From: Bacillota bacterium
GTDB taxonomy: Bacteria > Bacillota > Sulfobacillia > Sulfobacillales > Sulfobacillaceae
Assembly: GCA_026627065.1 (NCBI GenBank)
Contig: JAPNUO010000001.1
Span: 434,001-498,000 of the forward strand
Direction of reading: 5' to 3'
Length of the DNA stretch: 64,000 nucleotides
This document shows, piece by piece, positions 25,070-34,308 of the stretch (position 1 is the stretch's first letter; every line of letters starts with the position of its first letter). Below the pieces are notes generated by a model. The model made no database searches, had not been told where the DNA came from, and saw nothing but the letters and a program-made list of their open reading frames with translations. The position numbers and the translations under genes were made by a program.

Positions 25070-25816
25070 TTATTCGTCGCCTTCGTCATCCAGCAATTCT
25101 TCGTAGGCCTGCGCCACATGCTCCCATTCTTCTTCCGACTCAATGTCGACAAGCACGTCGTCACCATCAGCATCTTTTTCCAATCGCAAGATGACGGCTT
25201 CAGCTTCTTCGTCCTCATCGCTGTCGATGGGAAGCAAAATCGCGTATTCCTTGCTAGACACTTCGATGACATCAACGACGACGAACTCGTGTTCCTGACC
25301 CTCGTCGTCGGTCAGGGTGATAATCTCGTCCTCTTCTTCTCCAAAACCTGCCTCAAAATCTTTGTCGTCAGCCATTAAAGTCTCCTCTCTCGCCCCAGCC
25401 ATGCGCAGATGATCTAGGTAGCCTTGCAATATTAACGACGCGGCAAGGCCGTCAATCAAGGCCTTGCGGCGCTCCCGACGGACATTCTGGTGAATAAGAA
25501 GGCGCTCTGCCTCGCTCGTGCTGAGCCGTTCGTCCCACGTCGTCACGGTAAACGGCACGCGTTCCCGGAGTTTAACAACAAGGTCCATGGTCTTGGCGGC
25601 TTGAGGCCCAGCGGTGCCATTCATATTCAAAGGCAATCCTACCACAATTTGCGCCACATGCCACGTCTCCGCGAGCCGCTTTATGGCTTCCACATCCTGA
25701 TTTAGGGTCTCACGACGCAGGGGCGGTTTCGCTTGGGCAATGAGACCGCTCTCATCGCTTAGCGCAACCCCAATCCATTTATCCCCCACATCCAACCCCA
25801 TTATGCGTTCAGCCAT
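25070..25816 (-). CDS. ruvX: Fusion of RuvX (YqgF nuclease) and YrzB (DUF1292)
   Basis: 248 residues. Residues 1-140 are RuvX/YqgF, a RNase H-fold nuclease linked to 16S rRNA processing and Holliday junctions: [17 protein letters not shown] (catalytic Asp), [31 protein letters not shown]. Residues from about 148 are the acidic DUF1292 protein YrzB ([19 protein letters not shown] and a strongly acidic end). In other Firmicutes these are adjacent separate genes. Here no stop separates them, yet GAGGAG-N6-ATG at 25375 gives an internal start, so free YrzB may be made too. The start overlaps ireB by 8 nt. Confidence 0.9.
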   Translation of the reverse strand: MAERIMGLDVGDKWIGVALSDESGLIAQAKPPLRRETLNQDVEAIKRLAETWHVAQIVVGLPLNMNGTAGPQAAKTMDLVVKLRERVPFTVTTWDERLSTSEAERLLIHQNVRRERRKALIDGLAASLILQGYLDHLRMAGAREETLMADDKDFEAGFGEEEDEIITLTDDEGQEHEFVVVDVIEVSSKEYAILLPIDSDEDEEAEAVILRLEKDADGDDVLVDIESEEEWEHVAQAYEELLDDEGDE

Positions 25817-26093
25817 CGCGGGCGCTCAACTCTAAATGATGCACGTAATGCCGTAGCAACGCTTCCAACAATTCGTCACGTTCGAGTCGTCGAATGAGAT
25901 TGCGTGCACCCATGTGGCTCGTGATATACGCCGGATCGCCGCTTAACAGGTAGCCGACTAATTGACTGATGGGGTTGTACCCTTTGTCCTTAAGGGCCGC
26001 GTAGACCTCTCGAAGAACCATGTCAGCCTCTTGTTCCTGATCGTGGTAGGCCCCGAGGCGCCGAGTTTCATCCGACGGGCTCATTTCTGCCAC
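25809..26093 (-). CDS. ireB: IreB / UPF0297 (DUF965) regulatory protein
   Basis: 94-residue small protein. [20 protein letters not shown], then [20 protein letters not shown] and [20 protein letters not shown] are near-diagnostic for the family. In Enterococcus IreB is a substrate of the PASTA kinase IreK and limits cephalosporin resistance; the family is otherwise of unknown function. Conserved neighbourhood alaS-ireB-ruvX-yrzB-mltG is kept here. The stop overlaps the ruvX start. Confidence 0.95.
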   Translation of the reverse strand: MAEMSPSDETRRLGAYHDQEQEADMVLREVYAALKDKGYNPISQLVGYLLSGDPAYITSHMGARNLIRRLERDELLEALLRHYVHHLELSARDG

Positions 26094-26129
26094 ATCCTTT
26101 CACCTGCCTTCTTCGCCTTTTGACCGTCG

Positions 26130-28748
26130 TTATCCTGCTACGCCAAAGTGTTCGTCGAACCAAATTCTCGCTGCTTCCAGCGCTTCAGGCACGCCGTCGG
26201 GAGACCGACCGCCTGCCTGAGCCACGTCGTCGCGTCCTCCTCCCCCTCCCCCTATCGGCCGACTCAGCGGTTTGACGAGATCGCGCGCCACGAAGCCGCG
26301 CGCCCGAACCCGGTCGCCAAAATAGACGACGACGGAAGCTCGTTCACCGTGGCGGGCGGCCAGTACGGCTCCGTCCACCTCCGTCTTGACGCCATCTAGC
26401 ACCTCGCGCAACGCCTCGGGAGACTCTGCGTGCACTTCCGCCACCACAAATTTGTATGTGCCCACGCGCCGTGCCTTTTGCGCAAGTTCACGCCCTAGGC
26501 GCTCCCGCTGACTGCGCCGCATCGCCGCGCTTTCCGCTTCATAGCGTTTGACGGCCTGAAACAGTTCCCGGATGCGCTCCGCCCACAATTCTTCCTGAAC
26601 ACCGGGGAAAAGATCGGCAATCGAAGCCAGGACCCGATCCCGATCCCGAAAAGCGCGCAAGGCATTGAACCCGGTCACGGCCTCAATTCTTCGCGACCCC
26701 GCGCCTACGCTGGACTCGCCCACAATCTTAAAGAGGCCAATCTGACCTGTTCTTTGACAATGGGTTCCCCCGCAGAGCTCTTGGCTGGCTCCCGGCACGG
26801 TGATCACCCGCACCGTCTCCCCATATTTATCGCCAAAAAACGCCAAGGCCCCGCCTTTCAGGGCATCCTCCCTCGACGTCCAAGTCACCGACACCGGACG
26901 GTCATCCAGAATCCATTGATTGACGAGATCTTCGATGGCCCCAATTTGCGCCGAGGACAACGGTTCCGGGTAGGCAAAGTCGAACCGGAGTCTGTCCGGC
27001 GCCACCAGCGACCCCGTTTGGTGCACACCTTCCCCCAACACCTGTCGCAAGGCCGCATGCAATAAATGGGTGCCCGTATGATTTCGCATCGCGCCTTCCC
27101 GCCTCGCCTGATCCACCGACAGGCGGGCGGCCTGGCCGCGGGCAATTGACCCTTCCACAATTTCAATGAGATGCCAGATGGCCCCGCCGACCTTTTGGGT
27201 ATCCCACACCTGCGCGCGTCCGGTGGCGGTCTCCATCAGCCCCTGATCGCCAACTTGTCCCCCGCCTTCCGGATAAAAGGGAGTGCGGGCAAAAAACGCC
27301 CATCCCGATTCCCCGGCCGTTAGGCGCTCGACCTCATCGCGGTCCACCATAAGGGCGCGAACGGGCTCATCGGTCACTGTCAACTCCGCATAGCCGACAA
27401 ACTCCGTGGCCCCCAACGGCGGCAGGCCTTTAATGGCTGCTTGCCGGTTTTGCCGCGCACGCTGGCGCTGCTCGTGCATCAGCTGCTCAAAGGCCTCTTC
27501 GTCAATTAAGATGCCGCGCTCTTCCGCAGCGTCTCGGGTTAAATCGATGGGAAACCCGTAGGTGTCGTACAGTTCGAAAACATCCCGTCCCGACAAGATT
27601 TCTCCCGCACGCAATCCTGCGAGCTTTTGATCAAGCACCTTCAGTCCCGCGTTGAGTGTCACCAAGAAGCGCTCTTCTTCCTGGCGTACGAGGTCGCGGA
27701 TTACCTCCACGCCGCCGGCGACCTCAGGATAGGCAGAGCCCATGATCGCCGCGACCTCGGGAACCAGATCGCACAGAAACGGCCGGTCGAGGCCTAATCG
27801 CATGCCGTAGCGCATCGCCCGCCGCAGGATCCGCCGCAGGACATAGCCGCGCCCCTCATTGGAAAACGAGACGCCTTCGGCCAGGAGGAAGGTGATCGAT
27901 CGTATATGATCGGCAATGACGCGAAACGGCATCCCCGCTTCTCCGCGGTCGTATGCGCAGCCAGAAATCCGTTCCACCGCCGTAATCAAAGGGCGGAGGA
28001 GATCGGTGTCGAAATTCGATTCCACCCCCTGCAAGTACGCAGCAATGCGCTCTAATCCCATGCCGGTATCAATGCTCGGCTTTGGCAAGGGTGTCAGCTG
28101 GCCGTCACTACTGCGGTTATACTGCATGAAAACCAGGTTCCAGATCTCCTGAATGCGATCGCAGTCGCACCGCCCAAGACCACACTGGGGTCCACACGCG
28201 TATTGAGGCCCCCGATCAACAAAAATTTCGCTGCAGGGGCCACAGGGCCCGGTGTCGCCCATTGCCCAGAAGTTGTCTTTTTCTCCCATACGAACAATGC
28301 GATCCGGGTGAATTCCCGCTTCCTCTTGCCACAGCTGGAACGCCTCGTCGTCCGTCTCGTAAACGGTCACCCAGAGCACCTCGGGTGGAATGCGAAGCTC
28401 CTGGGTTAAAAATGTCCATGCATAGCGTATGGCTTCGCGCTTGAAATAGTCGCCGAAGGAAAAGTTGCCCAGCATTTCAAAAAACGTCTGATGGCGAGCT
28501 GTGCGTCCGACCTGATCCAAATCGTTGTGCTTGCCGCCTGCCCGCATGCACTTTTGGACGCTGACCGCCCGTCGATACGATCGAGTTTCCTGGCCCAGAA
28601 AGACGTCTTTGAACTGCACCATTCCCGCATTGGTAAAGAGAAGGGTCGGATCGCCCGCTGGTACCAGCGGCGAACTGGGCACCACTTGATGTCCTTGCGA
28701 GGCAAAAAATTGTAAAAACTTGCTGCGAATAGCTGAAGACTCCACCAC
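26130..28748 (-). CDS. alaS: Alanyl-tRNA synthetase
   Basis: 872 residues, normal length. Class II catalytic core: PLVPAGDPTLLFTNAGMVQF, RAGGKHNDLDQVGRTARHQT, FFEMLGNFSFGDYFK and GMGLERIAA. The editing domain is present (RNHTGTHLLHAALRQVLG; CGGTHCQRTGQIG supplies the zinc ligands). The C-Ala tail ends in the glycine-rich RPIGGGGGGRDDVAQAGG. It starts with GTG at 28748. First gene of the minus-strand group with ireB, ruvX-yrzB and mltG. Complete. Confidence 0.97.
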   Translation of the reverse strand: MVESSAIRSKFLQFFASQGHQVVPSSPLVPAGDPTLLFTNAGMVQFKDVFLGQETRSYRRAVSVQKCMRAGGKHNDLDQVGRTARHQTFFEMLGNFSFGDYFKREAIRYAWTFLTQELRIPPEVLWVTVYETDDEAFQLWQEEAGIHPDRIVRMGEKDNFWAMGDTGPCGPCSEIFVDRGPQYACGPQCGLGRCDCDRIQEIWNLVFMQYNRSSDGQLTPLPKPSIDTGMGLERIAAYLQGVESNFDTDLLRPLITAVERISGCAYDRGEAGMPFRVIADHIRSITFLLAEGVSFSNEGRGYVLRRILRRAMRYGMRLGLDRPFLCDLVPEVAAIMGSAYPEVAGGVEVIRDLVRQEEERFLVTLNAGLKVLDQKLAGLRAGEILSGRDVFELYDTYGFPIDLTRDAAEERGILIDEEAFEQLMHEQRQRARQNRQAAIKGLPPLGATEFVGYAELTVTDEPVRALMVDRDEVERLTAGESGWAFFARTPFYPEGGGQVGDQGLMETATGRAQVWDTQKVGGAIWHLIEIVEGSIARGQAARLSVDQARREGAMRNHTGTHLLHAALRQVLGEGVHQTGSLVAPDRLRFDFAYPEPLSSAQIGAIEDLVNQWILDDRPVSVTWTSREDALKGGALAFFGDKYGETVRVITVPGASQELCGGTHCQRTGQIGLFKIVGESSVGAGSRRIEAVTGFNALRAFRDRDRVLASIADLFPGVQEELWAERIRELFQAVKRYEAESAAMRRSQRERLGRELAQKARRVGTYKFVVAEVHAESPEALREVLDGVKTEVDGAVLAARHGERASVVVYFGDRVRARGFVARDLVKPLSRPIGGGGGGRDDVAQAGGRSPDGVPEALEAARIWFDEHFGVAG

Positions 28749-28830
28749 GGCGCCCCCTTCGGCTATAATGTCTCATTGTACCGACGGCGCGGAATAGTGG
28801 TCAAGCAACTCTTTCCTCGCGTGGCAGAGC

Positions 28831-29892
28831 TTACCCGCTCTCCTTAGCCGGAATGGTCAAGCGTCGATAGCCGTGTTGGAAGAGCACGCGCAAAACCGCC
28901 GCAACCGGCACGCCAATAATGAGCCCCCAAAATCCTGCAATAGCCCCACCCGCCAAAATGGCGAAAATCACCACCAAGGGATGCAATCCCACGGATTCCC
29001 CCACGACCTTGGGCGAAATGACCGTGCCCTCCAACTGATGAATCACGATGAACCCTAACACGGCATACAAAGCCACCCAGGGCGAGCGCGTTAGGCCAAG
29101 CAGCACCGCGGGAATGGCCCCGGCCACGGGTCCGAGATAGGGAATGACATCCGTCACCGCAGCGACAGCGCCAATGAGCAGGGAAAACGGAATCTTGAGG
29201 ACGACCATCCAGACAGTCGACAAGAGTCCCACGGCCACAGCCACCATCAGCTGTCCGCGAATATAGCCGTTCAGCACCCGGTCCACATCATAGCCTAATT
29301 TATAGAGGGCGCCCCGCCAATCCACCGGGATCAGGATCCAAAAGCGCTCGCGAATTCGATGCAAATCTTTCAGGACGTAAAACGCCAGGATCGGCGCGAC
29401 GACGAGGCTAATAAGGCCGGGGACCAGGCCGAATGCCCGGGCCACGGCGCTCTTGACTGTTCGCATCAATTCTGCTTGCAAATGCAAGCCCGTCTCGGTA
29501 ATGGCCGAACGAATGGTCGGCGGCATCGGCTGCTGATGAAAGCGGCCAAGCCAGTAGTCCCACGTGCTTTGAATCCCCAAGGCGAGCCGCGGTACGTATT
29601 TGATCAAATGAACCGTCTCCCCCACCAAAATGGGAACCATATACACCACCGCGGTCGCGATGAGGAACGCCATCAGGGCATAGACGAGGAGGATGGCCAC
29701 CACCCGGTGAAGGTGAGCGTAGCGCACCAGAAGTTCTACTGGAGGAGCTAAGAGATAGGCGAGCACAAAGGCCAACAAAAAAGGCAACAAGATCCCGCGA
29801 GCGAGGACCAGTAGCCATAAAAAGCCGAAGCTCACCAGGAGAACAAGCCCCCAGCGACACCAGGGCCGAGGGCGCAGGAACGACGACGGCAT
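28831..29892 (-). CDS. AI-2E family membrane permease
   Basis: 353 residues with about eight membrane segments and the family C-terminal signature: PYLGPVAGAIPAVLLGL, VIHQLEGTVISPKVVGESVG, LHPLVVIFAILAGGAIAGFW, GLIIGVPVAAVLRVL. Members export AI-2, act as Na+/H+ antiporters or are uncharacterised, so the substrate is not assigned. In Firmicutes a YrrI-type permease commonly lies next to alaS, as here. Confidence 0.9.
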   Translation of the reverse strand: MPSSFLRPRPWCRWGLVLLVSFGFLWLLVLARGILLPFLLAFVLAYLLAPPVELLVRYAHLHRVVAILLVYALMAFLIATAVVYMVPILVGETVHLIKYVPRLALGIQSTWDYWLGRFHQQPMPPTIRSAITETGLHLQAELMRTVKSAVARAFGLVPGLISLVVAPILAFYVLKDLHRIRERFWILIPVDWRGALYKLGYDVDRVLNGYIRGQLMVAVAVGLLSTVWMVVLKIPFSLLIGAVAAVTDVIPYLGPVAGAIPAVLLGLTRSPWVALYAVLGFIVIHQLEGTVISPKVVGESVGLHPLVVIFAILAGGAIAGFWGLIIGVPVAAVLRVLFQHGYRRLTIPAKESG

Positions 29893-29898
29893 CAGCAG

Positions 29899-30099
29899 TT
29901 ACCGCATGCGGCGCTTCGCGACGCGCAGCAATCGATGACCCTGGGCACGCGCCACGTGGTAGGCGAGAGGGGCAAACCGGCGCGCCTGACGCATGGCCAC
30001 GGGATAGATCCGGCGCCGAGGCCGGCCGAGAAGCCACAGTCCTGCAACAACCGCTCCCACGAGGGTCCCGGTCACCATCCCGCGCACGTACCGCTTCAT
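29899..30099 (-). CDS. Small basic membrane protein (YtxH-like)
   Basis: 66 residues: one membrane helix (GTLVGAVVAGLWLLG) followed by a very Arg-rich tail. The ATG at 30099 overlaps the stop of the zinc-ribbon gene (ATGA) and has GGAGG upstream; longer in-frame starts inside that gene are not supported. The layout resembles YtxH-type envelope proteins, without a clear match. It ends 7 nt before the AI-2E permease and probably shares its transcript. Confidence 0.65.
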   Translation of the reverse strand: MKRYVRGMVTGTLVGAVVAGLWLLGRPRRRIYPVAMRQARRFAPLAYHVARAQGHRLLRVAKRRMR

Positions 30100-30287
30100 A
30101 CGCCCACCCCCTCCAGACCGTCCACGTCTATGCGAGAGAGCTCCCCATCCAGCTCTACGCGAAACATGCGCACCCCTTTTTGGCCAATCGCAAATTCGAT
30201 GAAGCAATCCCAGCAATAATACTGGCCTGTTCCAACCCGGCCCACATTACGTCCCTGGCAGGATGGGCACAGCGGATCCTTGTCCAT
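30096..30287 (-). CDS. Small zinc-ribbon protein
   Basis: 63 residues with a four-cysteine zinc ribbon: LCPSCQGRN and QYYCWDCFIEF (CxxC ... CxxC). The remainder is a small beta-rich tail (FRVELDGELSRIDVDGLEG). The ATG has an ideal AGGAGG 8 nt upstream. Coupled by ATGA to the small basic membrane protein. Function unknown; the operon with an AI-2E permease is the only context. Confidence 0.75.
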   Translation of the reverse strand: MDKDPLCPSCQGRNVGRVGTGQYYCWDCFIEFAIGQKGVRMFRVELDGELSRIDVDGLEGVGV

Positions 30288-30303
30288 GAGCAGCCCTCCT
30301 AAA

Positions 30304-30795
30304 TCATTTCTCTGAAAAGGGTGCCCCGGTCCGCGAGATCTTAATCACCCCGTGGCCCATCTCCATGATGTCCGCGATGGGTACGATAAGCGCGCCAGAA
30401 ACCAAATCGCCCAAAATGCCCCGCGAAACCACCAAGTGGGTCACATGCCACGTCTTGTCGTCAAATAAAAAGTCAATCACCCGACCGCATAATTGACCAG
30501 TCTGGTCCACGACAGGATGCCGGCGGAACTCGCGGTCGCGGCGGACTGCTTGAGTCTTCCACCGCCGGGATTTCATCTGGACTTGCCGTTTGTCTTCAAT
30601 CTCGATGCCTAAGCTGGTGAGAAACACGCGATCATCCCGCGTAATCAGGGGAATGCCAAACAAGCGCGGCACCAGAACGAAGCCTTCCACCGTCAGCGTC
30701 GCCCAGGAAACAATGACCTCGTCCACCACTTTCCAGGGATGCGGACGCGAGCGCACGCGCACCGGCAAATGCGTCATATGCCACCCGCTTAACAT
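30304..30795 (-). CDS. PRC-barrel domain protein
   Basis: 163 residues from ATG 30795, which has AGAGGGGG upstream and avoids overlap with mnmA. The C-terminal half is a PRC barrel: RHPVVDQTGQLCGRVIDFLF, then HLVVSRGILGDLVSGALIVP and IADIMEMG. The N-terminal half looks like a second, weaker copy (VSWATLTVEGFVLVPRLFGI). PRC-barrel proteins occur in RNA metabolism (RimM) and in spore or photosynthetic proteins; a Firmicute YlmC-like role is possible but not shown. Confidence 0.8.
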   Translation of the reverse strand: MLSGWHMTHLPVRVRSRPHPWKVVDEVIVSWATLTVEGFVLVPRLFGIPLITRDDRVFLTSLGIEIEDKRQVQMKSRRWKTQAVRRDREFRRHPVVDQTGQLCGRVIDFLFDDKTWHVTHLVVSRGILGDLVSGALIVPIADIMEMGHGVIKISRTGAPFSEK

Positions 30796-30805
30796 GCGTC
30801 CCCCT

Positions 30806-31864
30806 CTAGGCAGGGCGGGCAATGCGTCCGCCAGCTACAAGCACCTCGTCCTGGTACAGCACTGCCACCTGGCCCGGACTAATGGCCCACTGAGGCTCTT
30901 CGAACTCGACCACGGCCTCCGCCCCCTCTGGGCTCCACTTTGCCGGCTGAGGTTCCATGCTGTAACGCACTTTGACAACTCCCTTCAGTGTATCTCTGGG
31001 GGGGTGGCCCGACACGTAATGAACACCAGTGATTTTGGCTGTGCGCTGATAGCCTTGGTCTCGGGGGCCGACGACCACGCGATTGCGATCCCGATCGAGG
31101 GCAATGACGTAGCGAGGTTCGGCCAAGCCCAAATTCAAGCCGCGGCGCTGGCCGATGGTGTAGAACGCGATGCCTTCATGATGGCCCACCACCTGGCCGG
31201 ATGGGTCAACAATCTCGCCGGGACGCACGGCGTCGGGTCGATGTTCCTTGAGATACGCCTGATAGTCGTTTTTCGGCACAAAGCAGAGTTCCTGACTGTC
31301 CGGCTTGTGGGCCGTTACCAGCTTATGGCGCTCCGCGATAGCCCGGCTTTCCGCCTTCGTCAGCTCTCCCAATGGAAACAATAGATGGCGCAGATCGTCC
31401 TGCCCCAAAGTATAGAGCAAATAACTTTGATCCTTGGCTCGGTCCTTGGCGCGCCACAACTGATACTGGCCATCCACCTCCCGCACGCGCACATAGTGGC
31501 CCGTCGCTAAGTAGTCTGCCCCTTGGGATTGCGCCCATTCCCACATGACGCCAAATTTAATATGCCGATTGCACCAGGCACAGGGGTTGGGCGTCTCCCC
31601 GCCGAGATAGGCTGCCTCAAAGGGCTGAATGACCCGCTCGTAAAACGGCTCTTCGACGTCCACCAGCACATGCGGAATCTTCAGGCGCTTTGCAACCCGC
31701 CTAGCGTCGACAATCGCCTCCAGACCACAACAGCTATTGGTCGTCTCGGCTGGTAGATGGCGCATTGTGACCCCGATCACTTCATAGCCTTGCTCGATTA
31801 ACAAAACAGCGGCCGCCGAGGAATCGACGCCGCCGCTCAGTCCCACGACCACAGTCTTCCTCAA
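30806..31864 (-). CDS. mnmA: tRNA-specific 2-thiouridylase MnmA
   Basis: Adds sulfur to U34 of Lys, Glu and Gln tRNAs. 352 residues. ATP-pyrophosphatase loop VGLSGGVDSSAAA, catalytic cysteine in TPNPCAWCNRHIKFG, tRNA-binding ATGHYVRV, the AKDQSYLLYTLGQ block, and the second catalytic cysteine in DSQELCFVP. It follows the Rrf2 regulator by 3 nt, so the two are cotranscribed. In Bacillus the same region has cymR-iscS-mnmA; the dedicated desulfurase is missing here, so SufS may supply sulfur. Confidence 0.97.
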   Translation of the reverse strand: MRKTVVVGLSGGVDSSAAAVLLIEQGYEVIGVTMRHLPAETTNSCCGLEAIVDARRVAKRLKIPHVLVDVEEPFYERVIQPFEAAYLGGETPNPCAWCNRHIKFGVMWEWAQSQGADYLATGHYVRVREVDGQYQLWRAKDRAKDQSYLLYTLGQDDLRHLLFPLGELTKAESRAIAERHKLVTAHKPDSQELCFVPKNDYQAYLKEHRPDAVRPGEIVDPSGQVVGHHEGIAFYTIGQRRGLNLGLAEPRYVIALDRDRNRVVVGPRDQGYQRTAKITGVHYVSGHPPRDTLKGVVKVRYSMEPQPAKWSPEGAEAVVEFEEPQWAISPGQVAVLYQDEVLVAGGRIARPA

Positions 31865-31867
31865 TCG

Positions 31868-32332
31868 CTAACCCCCTTCTCCCGAGGCTTTTAACGTCCG
31901 TACCGCGCGTTTGGCAGCCGCTCGTTGGTCGCGCATGAGCCGGTCCATGGTGATAGCGCGCATCGCTTCATCCACGGCTTCCTGAACCCGCACCCAGACG
32001 TCGGGACCAATACACCACTGCATTTCCTGACATCCCTGACCGTCTTCGCTGGCGCAGTCGGCCACCAGGATCGGCCCTTCTACCGCCGCCACGACATCTC
32101 GCACAGACACCTCCTCCGGCCGGCTAGCCAACCGATAGCCCCCCTGAGCGCCGCGCATGCCGTGCACAATACCGGCGCGCTTCAACAAGGGCATCAACTG
32201 CTCAAGGTATTGCTCCGGAATATTCTGAGCCTGAGCAATATTGGAGACCGTCAAGGGACCGCTGTCCGCGTGCAACGCGAGTTCATACACGGCCTTTACC
32301 GCATACCGCCCTTTGCTCGATATTCTAAACAT
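31868..32332 (-). CDS. Rrf2-family regulator, IscR-like (three cysteines)
   Basis: 154 residues. Winged-helix start FRISSKGRYAVKAVYELALH, wing and dimer helix KRAGIVHGMRGAQGGYRLAS, and the cluster region with C93, C101 and C107 (IscR of E. coli: C92, C98, C104). Presence of all three cysteines favours an Fe-S-sensing IscR-like protein rather than CymR, which lacks them. Likely targets: the suf operator at 3724-3740 and its own promoter. The regulon is inferred; the family call is firm. Confidence 0.9.
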   Translation of the reverse strand: MFRISSKGRYAVKAVYELALHADSGPLTVSNIAQAQNIPEQYLEQLMPLLKRAGIVHGMRGAQGGYRLASRPEEVSVRDVVAAVEGPILVADCASEDGQGCQEMQWCIGPDVWVRVQEAVDEAMRAITMDRLMRDQRAAAKRAVRTLKASGEGG

Positions 32333-32362
32333 CCGGCTACACTCCTATAACGCTTTGGATTA

Positions 32363-32391
32363 AGCGTAGCACCTTGGAGGGATAGGGTCAA
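32363..32391 (-). promoter_or_regulatory. Promoter of the rrf2-mnmA operon
   Basis: On the minus strand TTGACC (32391-32386) and TACGCT (32368-32363) are spaced by 17 nt, about 30 nt before the rrf2 start codon. Two CTGAGT half-sites (32391-32396 and 32399-32404, written ACTCAG on the plus strand) abut the -35; the same half-site begins the dyad in front of sufC, suggesting autoregulation. Confidence 0.5.
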
Positions 32392-32452
32392 CTCAGGCAC
32401 TCAGGGAGAGGTGAGACAAGGCCTCGACCACTCCGGTCGCACTCAAGCCCAG

Positions 32453-33577
32453 TTATAAACCACTGCCGGGGTAACTCCAAAGATGGCCACCGGTGCCGTT
32501 CTTCCCACCCGGTACCACGCCGGGCGGCAAGAGGTCAAGGCCGTCGGGAATATCCAGATAGCCCGGGCGGGTGCCAGGAATTCCCGTATGGCCGTATTGC
32601 CACACAATCTGGTTGGTATGGGGATTAATAACGACCACACGATCATTGTAGTCATCATTTAACAAAACCATACCATTTTTTAACATTACGGCAAGGGACG
32701 GGTGATTCAACATGCCTGGCCCATGGGTAACATCATATTGCCAGACGACGCGTCCCTGGGGCGTCATTTCGACCACAGCCCCCGGATCCGTGTAAAATGC
32801 CACAATGATGTCGCCGTTGGGAGTGAAGTTGGCATCGGACGGATAGTAAAATTGGGAAGGAAAGTGCACAGTCCATTCCACCCGGCCTTTAGCATTCAAG
32901 AGCACTGCGTCGTTGGCGCCAATCTGGGTCACCAGCATCCCCCCGTGTGGGGCCGGAAAGTCCCCATTGGGCGCATCGAACGTCGTCGGCGGGTTCGCCG
33001 CTTGGACTCCCGTTTCCCCGTATTGCTTGACAATCGCTTTCGTCGCCCGATTGATAAACAGGATGCGCTGATTTTTAATGTCGGCCACCGTAATCAGATC
33101 CCCATGGCTCGTGCGGTATAAGAAGGCGTCGTCCGGCGTGTTAAGATATCCCGGGAGGCTCCCCGGCGTGCCTGGATGCCCATAATTCCACACGACTTTA
33201 TCCGTACGAAAATTAAGAATGGAAATCACATTGTAGCCCTCTTGGTTGGTAATAATTTCATCAAAGTGCGGGCCAAAAAAGACATCATCGTCGTCATGCA
33301 GCTGGGACACTTGCCCAGGTTTTGGATATTGCCAAATAATTTGCTTCTGCGGATTGACCAAGAGAATTCGATTCGCATGCGAATCGGCGATCAGCACATC
33401 TCCGGGCAACACCGGGGTCGGCCCAGCGCTTCGCCACAGTTTTGCACGGCTTCGATGAGAACGCACCACATGTGACGCTGCCTGAGGAGTCGCTGGCGCC
33501 TTGCCGCAGCCTGCCACCAGTCCCAAGATTAAGGCCATACCCGCGCTCCATTTGAACGGGATTCCCCAACGTGTCAT
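32453..33577 (-). CDS. Beta-propeller lipoprotein (PQQ/arylsulfotransferase-like repeats)
   Basis: 374 residues from the ATG with GGGAGG 8 nt upstream. Lipoprotein signal: ALILGLVAGC, cysteine about residue 24. The mature part is built of repeated blades with W-x-Y-x-HPG/HTG turns: VVWNYGHPGTPGSLPGYLNT near the middle and IVWQYGHTGIPGTRPGYLDI near the end, plus DVLIADSHANRILLVNPQ and RVVWQYDVTHGPGMLNHPS. This matches PQQ-like or aryl-sulfotransferase-type propellers that fold outside the membrane. No enzymatic residues assigned. Longer in-frame starts upstream lack a ribosome site. Confidence 0.85.
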   Translation of the reverse strand: MTRWGIPFKWSAGMALILGLVAGCGKAPATPQAASHVVRSHRSRAKLWRSAGPTPVLPGDVLIADSHANRILLVNPQKQIIWQYPKPGQVSQLHDDDDVFFGPHFDEIITNQEGYNVISILNFRTDKVVWNYGHPGTPGSLPGYLNTPDDAFLYRTSHGDLITVADIKNQRILFINRATKAIVKQYGETGVQAANPPTTFDAPNGDFPAPHGGMLVTQIGANDAVLLNAKGRVEWTVHFPSQFYYPSDANFTPNGDIIVAFYTDPGAVVEMTPQGRVVWQYDVTHGPGMLNHPSLAVMLKNGMVLLNDDYNDRVVVINPHTNQIVWQYGHTGIPGTRPGYLDIPDGLDLLPPGVVPGGKNGTGGHLWSYPGSGL

Positions 33578-33792
33578 CCTCATGACCTCCCTGGAGTCGT
33601 CAACATCTCGCAAACGAAAAAAAGGGGAGAAAGATAACCAGCGCCCGCTGGAAATGATGCACCGTGCCCCTCGCGCGGCGAGGGTCCCCCCGCTCATAGC
33701 CACCCCTCGCCCTCGACAATGTGCCCGGTAAGGAGACGCGTGCATTGCGCTCCAAACCTCCCGACCTTTCACCAAAAACCCGCGGGTGCGTA

Positions 33793-34308
33793 AGCCCCGC
33801 CGTTCAGGGCTGGAGAGGAGCGCCCGCTCCCTCCTTCGAGAATTGACGTGTTTGTGCTGTAATTTGCTCATGGTCTGATCTTGATGGTGAAACTGCAATC
33901 ATGTGATCAGCAAGCAGGTGGTGACGACATCCCAAGGCACCGGACGCGGGATCGCGCACGAAGATCTGCGCGGGATTCGCACCCGGACAACGGTTCGTAA
34001 GGCGCAGCAGCGTCAGCACCATACCTGGTCCTTCTTCCAGTGGCAGCAGTTTATCCGATATAAAGCGGCCTGGGCGGGCGTGCCCGTCGTTTGGGTGGAC
34101 CCGCGCAACACGTCGCGGACGTGCCCGCAATGCGGACTGATCGACAAGCGCAATCGTCCCCATCAATCCTCCTCTCGCTGGATCGGATTGGGTTCGCTGG
34201 CCCGGCCGATACCATCGCGGCTCGCAATATTGCGCGGCGGGCTGCCTTCAACCAGCCGCACGCGGCGGGCGGGATCGCCTAGCTGCAAGCCCCGGCTTTA
34301 GCCATGGG
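33793..34308 (+). mobile_element. Degenerate IS605-type element
   Basis: Bounded on the left by a subterminal hairpin of the IS200/IS605 type (AAGCCCCGCCGTTCAGGGCT, 33793 onward) and on the right by GCAAGCCCCGGCTTTAGCC (from 34285). In between only the C-terminal part of TnpB survives. At about 0.5 kb it is internally deleted; TnpA is absent. The ends are recognised from the GCCCCG...TTCAGGG and GCCCCGGC...TTAGCC style common in these elements. Confidence 0.65.
33903..34289 (+). pseudogene. TnpB C-terminal relic
   Basis: In one frame: IAHEDLRGIRTRT (RuvC II Glu), WSFFQWQQFIRYKAAWAGVP, VVWVDPRNTSRTCPQCGLID (first half of the zinc ribbon). The second half continues in another frame as IGFAGPADTIAARNIARRAA, with the second Cys pair lost. 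The N-terminal half is missing. Not functional. Confidence 0.75.

Noticed and set aside
33903..34289. Functional TnpB guided nuclease
   Set aside because: Only the C-terminal part remains, split over two frames, with a zinc-ribbon Cys pair lost.
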